Source of the DNA: Halorussus marinus
GTDB taxonomy: Archaea > Halobacteriota > Halobacteria > Halobacteriales > Haladaptataceae
Direction of reading: 5' to 3'
Length of the DNA stretch: 64,000 nt
Assembly (NCBI RefSeq): GCF_004765795.1
Contig: NZ_SBIV01000002.1
Location: 434,001 to 498,000, forward strand
In this document: positions 60,167-64,000 of the stretch, piece after piece
Layout of the letters: every line of letters starts with the position of its first letter
How positions within the stretch are numbered: the stretch's first letter is position 1
Program-made: the position numbers and the translations under genes
Notes under the pieces: generated by a model
Told to the model about the DNA's origin: nothing
Databases searched by the model: none
The model's input: the letters and a program-made list of their open reading frames with translations, nothing else

Positions 60167-60586
60167 ATGAGAGACAAATTAGCCGGCGGTAGCCCGATCG
60201 CGGACGGCGACCCGACGGCGACGACCCGACGGCCGGACGCCGACACGCCCCCGGTGTCACAGGACAACGTCTTCGACGCGCTGGCGTCTCGCCGGGGGAG
60301 GTACGTACTCGCCTGCGTGCGCGAGGCCGACGCGGCCGTCGACATCGAAGACGTCGTCGAGTGCGTCGCGACCTGGGAGACCGGCAAGCCGATCGATCTG
60401 GTCTCCGAGGAGCACCGCGAGCGCGTGGCCACCTCGCTGACACACACCCAACTGCCGAAGCTGTCGATGATGGGGATGGTGGAGTACGACGAGCGCGAAG
60501 GCGTGGTTCGGCGGGGGCCACACGCCGAGCAGGCCGACGCGTACCTCGACGTCGCTATCGAGCGCGACGGCAACGTCGATCTGTAA
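60167..60586 (+). CDS. DUF7344-like haloarchaeal regulator
   Basis: The 139-residue protein has a disordered acidic N-terminal 35 residues, then the conserved VFDALASRRGRYVLACVREA, DIEDVVECVATWETGKP and HTQLPKLSMMGMVEYDEREG. The last segment resembles a winged-helix wing. This is the large haloarchaeal family of putative transcription regulators near membrane or stress genes. The TATA-like CTTTTAAAC (60104-60112) gives a leader of about 35 bases. TATCAGTG occurs twice in that leader region (60119 and 60156). Confidence 0.7.
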   Translation: MRDKLAGGSPIADGDPTATTRRPDADTPPVSQDNVFDALASRRGRYVLACVREADAAVDIEDVVECVATWETGKPIDLVSEEHRERVATSLTHTQLPKLSMMGMVEYDEREGVVRRGPHAEQADAYLDVAIERDGNVDL

Positions 60587-60652
60587 GCGACCTACCGGCA
60601 ACCCGCCCGTGGAGTAGGAGCGTTTTTCACGGTCGGGGCCACACCCTCTTGT

Positions 60653-61816
60653 ATGCTCGATTACGTCTCGCTGGAGGAGGACCTCGGCGAAGAAGAGCGA
60701 ATGATCCGGGACACCGCCCGACGCTTCGTCGACGAACAGGTCAAGCCCGACATCGCCGACCACTTCGAGAACGGCACCTTCCCGACCGAGCTCATCCCCG
60801 AGATGGGCGAGCTCGGGTTCTACGCGCCCAATCTGGAGGGGTACGGCTCGCCGAACGTCAGCGAGAAGGCCTACGGCCTGCTGATGCAAGAGCTCGAGGC
60901 CGGCGACTCCGGCATCCGGTCGATGGCGAGCGTGCAGGGCGCGCTCGTGATGTACCCGATCCACGCCTTCGGGAGCGAAGAACAGAAAGAGCGGTGGCTC
61001 CCCGGCCTCGGGGAGGGCGAGCTCGTGGGCTGTTTCGGGCTGACCGAGCCCGAGCACGGCTCGAACCCCTCCGGGATGGAGACCGACGCCGAGAAGGAAG
61101 GCGACGAGTACGTCCTCAACGGCTCGAAGACGTGGATCACCAACTCCCCGATCGCCGACGTGGCGATCGTGTGGGCCCGCGACCGGTCGGCCGACGACGA
61201 CCCGGTCCGGGGCTTCCTCGTGGAGACCGACCGCGACGGCGTCTCGACCAACAAGATCGACGACAAGCTCTCGATGCGGGCCTCCGTCACCGGCGAGATC
61301 GGACTCAGCAACGTCTACGTCCCCGAGGACGCCGTCCTGCCCGGCGTCGAGGGGATGAAGGGCCCGCTGTCGTGTCTGACCCAGGCGCGGTACGGCATCG
61401 CCTGGGGCGCGGTCGGCGCGGCCCGCGATAGCTTCGAGACCGCCCGCGAGTACGCCACCGAGCGCGACCAGTTCGGCGGTCCGATCGCCCGTTTCCAGAT
61501 GCAACAACAGAAGCTCGCCGAGATGGCGACCCAGATCACGACGAGCCAACTGCTCGCCCACCGGCTGGCCGACCTCAAAGAGCGGGGCGATTTGCGCCCC
61601 CAGCACGTCTCGATGGCCAAGCGCAACAACGTCCGGATGGCCCGCGACCAGTCGCGGGTCGCCCGCGAGATGCTCGGGGGCAACGGCATCACCGGCGACT
61701 ACTCGCCGATGCGCCACATGGCGAACTTGGAGACGGTGTACACCTACGAGGGCACCCACGACATCCACACCCTGATCCTCGGCGAGGACCTCACCGGCAT
61801 CGCCGCCTACGAGTAG
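60653..61816 (+). CDS. Acyl-CoA dehydrogenase, glutaryl-CoA-dehydrogenase-like
   Basis: The 387-residue flavoprotein has MIRDTARRFVDEQVKPDIAD, GCFGLTEPEHGSNPSGMETD and YVLNGSKTWITNSPIADVAI. It continues with LTQARYGIAWGAVGAARDSF, the FAD-binding Arg-Met region AREYATERDQFGGPI, and the catalytic Glu in VYTYEGTHDIHTLILGE. The last motif is the glutaryl-CoA dehydrogenase type. It oxidises and possibly decarboxylates an acyl-CoA, passing electrons to ETF. No other beta-oxidation gene is adjacent. GTTTTTCAC near 60621-60629 is a likely TATA element. Confidence 0.92.
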   Translation: MLDYVSLEEDLGEEERMIRDTARRFVDEQVKPDIADHFENGTFPTELIPEMGELGFYAPNLEGYGSPNVSEKAYGLLMQELEAGDSGIRSMASVQGALVMYPIHAFGSEEQKERWLPGLGEGELVGCFGLTEPEHGSNPSGMETDAEKEGDEYVLNGSKTWITNSPIADVAIVWARDRSADDDPVRGFLVETDRDGVSTNKIDDKLSMRASVTGEIGLSNVYVPEDAVLPGVEGMKGPLSCLTQARYGIAWGAVGAARDSFETAREYATERDQFGGPIARFQMQQQKLAEMATQITTSQLLAHRLADLKERGDLRPQHVSMAKRNNVRMARDQSRVAREMLGGNGITGDYSPMRHMANLETVYTYEGTHDIHTLILGEDLTGIAAYE

Positions 61817-61922
61817 TCTCGCCGCGCCCTCCGTCGTCCGGACGCCGCGGTCGGCCCGACCGCGGAGGGGGCCCGCGGACGCGACCCAAACCGTTATTTC
61901 GCTCGGCCCGCTTCGGCCCGAC

Positions 61923-62015
61923 ATGGACGATGACACGCGTCAGAAGCTCATCTCGCTGTTCCTCGTGTTGCTGATGATCACCTCGGGCGTGGCCTACGCG
62001 GCGTCGTTCTTCTGA
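61923..62015 (+). CDS. 30-residue single-helix membrane microprotein
   Basis: The reading frame MDDDTRQKLISLFLVLLMIT continues with SGVAYAASFF and ends in TGA. A charged N terminus precedes one hydrophobic helix of about 20 residues. Near-identical microproteins occur in many haloarchaea as I recall. The region upstream has TTATTTCG about 30 bases before the ATG, a plausible TATA element, supporting real expression. The role is unknown. Confidence 0.6.
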   Translation: MDDDTRQKLISLFLVLLMITSGVAYAASFF

Positions 62016-62067
62016 GACCGCGACGCGCTCGCGGCGGTCGTCGCCTCGTCGGCGCTTCCTCCGGCGG

Positions 62068-63897
62068 CTACACGCTGTCGTCCCACACGTCGGCCATCGG
62101 GCTCTTTCGGTCCGAGCCGCCCGCCGAGCGCGACCGGGACCGGCCGCCGGATTCGGACTCGTCGGCCGCCCCGGCGTTCCGTGAGGACCCGGCGTCCCGC
62201 GACGGCGTGCCGGCCGACGACGACCGGCCGCCCGACCGGCGTCCCGACCCCGCGACCGACCGGCTCGCGCTCGCCGGATCGAAGGCGGGCAGGTCGGGCG
62301 CCGTCATCCGGTCGATCTGGTCGGCGAACCACGGCGGCGTGTCGCTCTCGGCCCGATCGAACACCTGCAGGAGACTCGAATCCGCGAGGTAGGTCGCGCC
62401 GTAGTCGTCGGGCGACCGGACCACCCGCCCGCAGGCCTGGATCACCGTCCGGAGCGCGGCGCGGTAGTACCACGCCCACTGGCCGGCTTCGAGCCGGTGG
62501 GCGACCCGGGAGTCGCTGGTGTTGAGAAACGGCGCCTTGCAGATGACCTGCCACCGCGCGAGGTCGCCTTTCAGGTCGAGGGCCTCCTCCATCTTGACCG
62601 AGAGGAACACCTCCTCGCCGTCGGTCGCCTTCCACGCCTCCAGTTGGGCGTCGCGGTCGTCCTTGTCGTGGAGCCGTAGCCGGTCGTCGACGCCGAACTC
62701 CCCGAGCAGGTCGGCGAGTCGCTCCTGAATCGCGTACGAGTGGGCGTGGACGATCCCCTTCTCGCCGCGGTGGGCCTGCATGATTCGGACGAGCGCGCGG
62801 GCGATATCCGGTAACGTGTCGTCGCGGTGGTCGTAGGTCATCTTCCCCTGGGTCACGTCGTACAGCGGGCGGTTCTCGACCGGGAAAGTGTGGTCCACGT
62901 CGACCAGCGCGACGTCGTCGGGGGCCAGCCCCACCTGCCGGCAGAAGGCGTCTTTGTTGAGCATCGTGGCCGACAGGAGGGCGAACTTGTTCCCGCGCTC
63001 CCAGACGGTGTGGGTGAGGTATCGCTCGGGGTTCATCGGCTTGATCGTGATTGCCGTGCCCGCGCCGTCGGGCTGGTCGACGACCCAAGTCGTCGCGCTC
63101 TCGGCGTCGCGGTAGTCCTCGACGAACCAGTCGAGTTCGCCGATCAGCTCTTGCAAGCGGTCGCGCTCGGCGGCCTCGCTCGGCTCGAGCGCCTGCTGGG
63201 CGAGAAGTTCGTCCTTGCGCCGCCGACAGACGTTGGCGAGCCGGTCGGCGTACGCTACCGCGCGGTCGAGCCCGGTGATCTCGGGCACCTTCAGGTCCTC
63301 CCAGATCGGCACGGTCCGGGGGTTCAGGTCGATGGTCGCGTACATCTCGGCCCACTCGGCGAGCCCGTGGGCCTCGTCGACGACGACCACGTCGCGTTTG
63401 CGAAACACCTCCGAGCCCGCGGTCCGCATGAAGTACGCGAGGGTCATCGCCGCGATGTCCCGGTTGCTGGCGATGGCCCGGTCCGAGAAGTACGGACACC
63501 GGTGTTTGACCGAGCAATCGTACCCCGTCTCGCGGGCGCAGGGGGCCCGATCGACGGGTGTGTCGGTCTCGTCGGGCAGGATACAGGAGTAGTTGCGCTT
63601 GCCCCGGATGATCTTGAGGTCGGTCAGGAGGTCGTCTTCGGCGACGTCGTCGAGCTGGGACACCTGCGGGGTGGTGTAGTACGCGCCGGTCGCGTCGCTC
63701 GGCGCGGCGTCGTCGGGCCGGCGGGCACAGCCCGCGATTGCCCGGGCGAGCAGGGATTTGCCGCTGCCGGTCGGCGCCCGGACCAGCACCACGTCGTTGC
63801 CGTCGGCGAACGCGTCCCGGATGTCTTCGAGCGCGGCGCGCTGCGTGCCGCGATAGGAGGGCGCCGGAAAGGCTTCGAAAATCCGCTCGGGGTTCAC
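62068..63897 (-). CDS. XPD/DinG-type Fe-S helicase
   Basis: 609 residues from a GTG at 63897, with a TATA element (GCTTTAGGCT, 63921-63930) 24-33 bases upstream, so a leaderless GTG start is likely. The SF2 domain has Walker A VLVRAPTGSGKSLLARAIAG, four Cys for a 4Fe-4S cluster between residues about 105 and 140 (NYSCIL, PCARE, YDCSVKHRC), DEAH as VVVDEAHGLAEW and motif VI QACGRVVRSPDDYG. The family unwinds 5'-to-3'. The C-terminal 80 residues are a Ser/Arg/Gly-rich disordered tail. Whether it is the Rad3/XPD or DinG type cannot be decided. Confidence 0.88.
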   Translation of the reverse strand: MNPERIFEAFPAPSYRGTQRAALEDIRDAFADGNDVVLVRAPTGSGKSLLARAIAGCARRPDDAAPSDATGAYYTTPQVSQLDDVAEDDLLTDLKIIRGKRNYSCILPDETDTPVDRAPCARETGYDCSVKHRCPYFSDRAIASNRDIAAMTLAYFMRTAGSEVFRKRDVVVVDEAHGLAEWAEMYATIDLNPRTVPIWEDLKVPEITGLDRAVAYADRLANVCRRRKDELLAQQALEPSEAAERDRLQELIGELDWFVEDYRDAESATTWVVDQPDGAGTAITIKPMNPERYLTHTVWERGNKFALLSATMLNKDAFCRQVGLAPDDVALVDVDHTFPVENRPLYDVTQGKMTYDHRDDTLPDIARALVRIMQAHRGEKGIVHAHSYAIQERLADLLGEFGVDDRLRLHDKDDRDAQLEAWKATDGEEVFLSVKMEEALDLKGDLARWQVICKAPFLNTSDSRVAHRLEAGQWAWYYRAALRTVIQACGRVVRSPDDYGATYLADSSLLQVFDRAESDTPPWFADQIDRMTAPDLPAFDPASASRSVAGSGRRSGGRSSSAGTPSRDAGSSRNAGAADESESGGRSRSRSAGGSDRKSPMADVWDDSV

Positions 63898-63920
63898 TGT
63901 CGGAGGGGACGGGAGCCGGG

Positions 63921-63930
63921 AGCCTAAAGC
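63921..63930 (-). promoter_or_regulatory. TATA element of the Fe-S helicase gene
   Basis: GCTTTAGGCT on the minus strand, 24-33 bases before the GTG at 63897. This placement decides the start codon in favour of 63897 over the GTG at 63933. Confidence 0.55.
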
Positions 63931-64000
63931 CACCGGAACCGCCGGTCGGCCGCCCCGGCTCGCCCCGGGCCGGCCGTCACGCCCGATCGAGCGCGGCCAC

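Noticed and set aside
1-64000. tRNA, rRNA, insertion sequences, prophage genes or inteins
   Set aside because: No cloverleaf, rRNA segment, transposase, integrase or intein motif was recognised in the gaps or genes; a tRNAscan-SE and ISfinder run would settle it.

Overview
The window is a stretch of haloarchaeal chromosome (class Halobacteria). The GC content is very high, the proteins are strongly acidic, and many genes are leaderless with a T/A-rich TATA element about 25-32 bases before the start codon. The gene set is archaeal: thermosome, eIF-1A, Rio1, PCNA, RFC small subunit, Orc1/Cdc6, L40e, Trm1, a double-length TatC and a SAMP-type ubiquitin-like domain. I cannot name the genus. I see no rRNA, tRNA, CRISPR array, transposase or prophage genes. 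This is a dense core chromosome of about 71 genes, with no gap over 300 bases that lacks a gene.

Layout. 1-7.6 kb: end of tyrS, a Tat lipoprotein hydrolase, then a translation/ribosome/folding block (tif1A, rio1, trpS, KH protein, thsA). 7.8-15.4 kb: a Bat-type HTH regulator, lrp divergent from glnA, a PAP2 phosphatase, a BrkB-family membrane protein, trm1, three small proteins and hisH. 15.5-18.3 kb: a phnD-phnC-phnE phosphonate/phosphite importer with a palindrome at its predicted transcription start. 18.3-22.7 kb: uracil-DNA glycosylase, a DUF99 endonuclease-like protein, a metallo-hydrolase, L40e, Tsr3, an unknown protein and PCNA. 22.8-26.1 kb: a tungstate importer operon with its own ModE/TOBE regulator. 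26.4-32.6 kb: rlmE, small membrane and lipoproteins, an RHH regulator overlapping a YhhQ-type transporter, and the divergent Tat translocase genes tatCt and tatCo.

32.6-41.8 kb: an intergenic candidate RNA, larE, a MutS-like ATPase, orc1/cdc6, a MacB-type ABC exporter, rpiA, a histone-fold miniprotein, larB, a zinc-finger microprotein and a GIY-YIG protein. 41.8-48.6 kb: flavodoxin-like reductase, phosphohexomutase, cytochrome P450, then an operon of a SAMP2-peroxiredoxin fusion, a GNAT acetyltransferase and a polysaccharide deacetylase, then a bactofilin-like membrane protein. 48.8-64 kb: rfcS, a zinc microprotein, alaS, membrane proteins including a second BrkB paralogue, an HD phosphohydrolase, two neighbouring degenerate enzymes (alpha/beta hydrolase and acyl-CoA-synthetase-like), a glutamine amidotransferase, a DUF7344-like regulator, a glutaryl-CoA-dehydrogenase-like enzyme, a 30-residue membrane microprotein and an XPD/DinG-type Fe-S helicase.

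The most notable observations are two. First, the samp2 gene next to rfcS and alaS encodes a ubiquitin-like domain ending in Gly-Gly that continues without a stop into a peroxiredoxin domain. Second, in the convergent gap between tatCo and larE, two hairpins share an identical CGCGTGCCAGC loop but have different, still complementary stems, which suggests a structured RNA. Several of the three Tat-type lipoproteins encoded here (hydrolase, PhnD, TupA) would be clients of the TatC proteins encoded in the same window.
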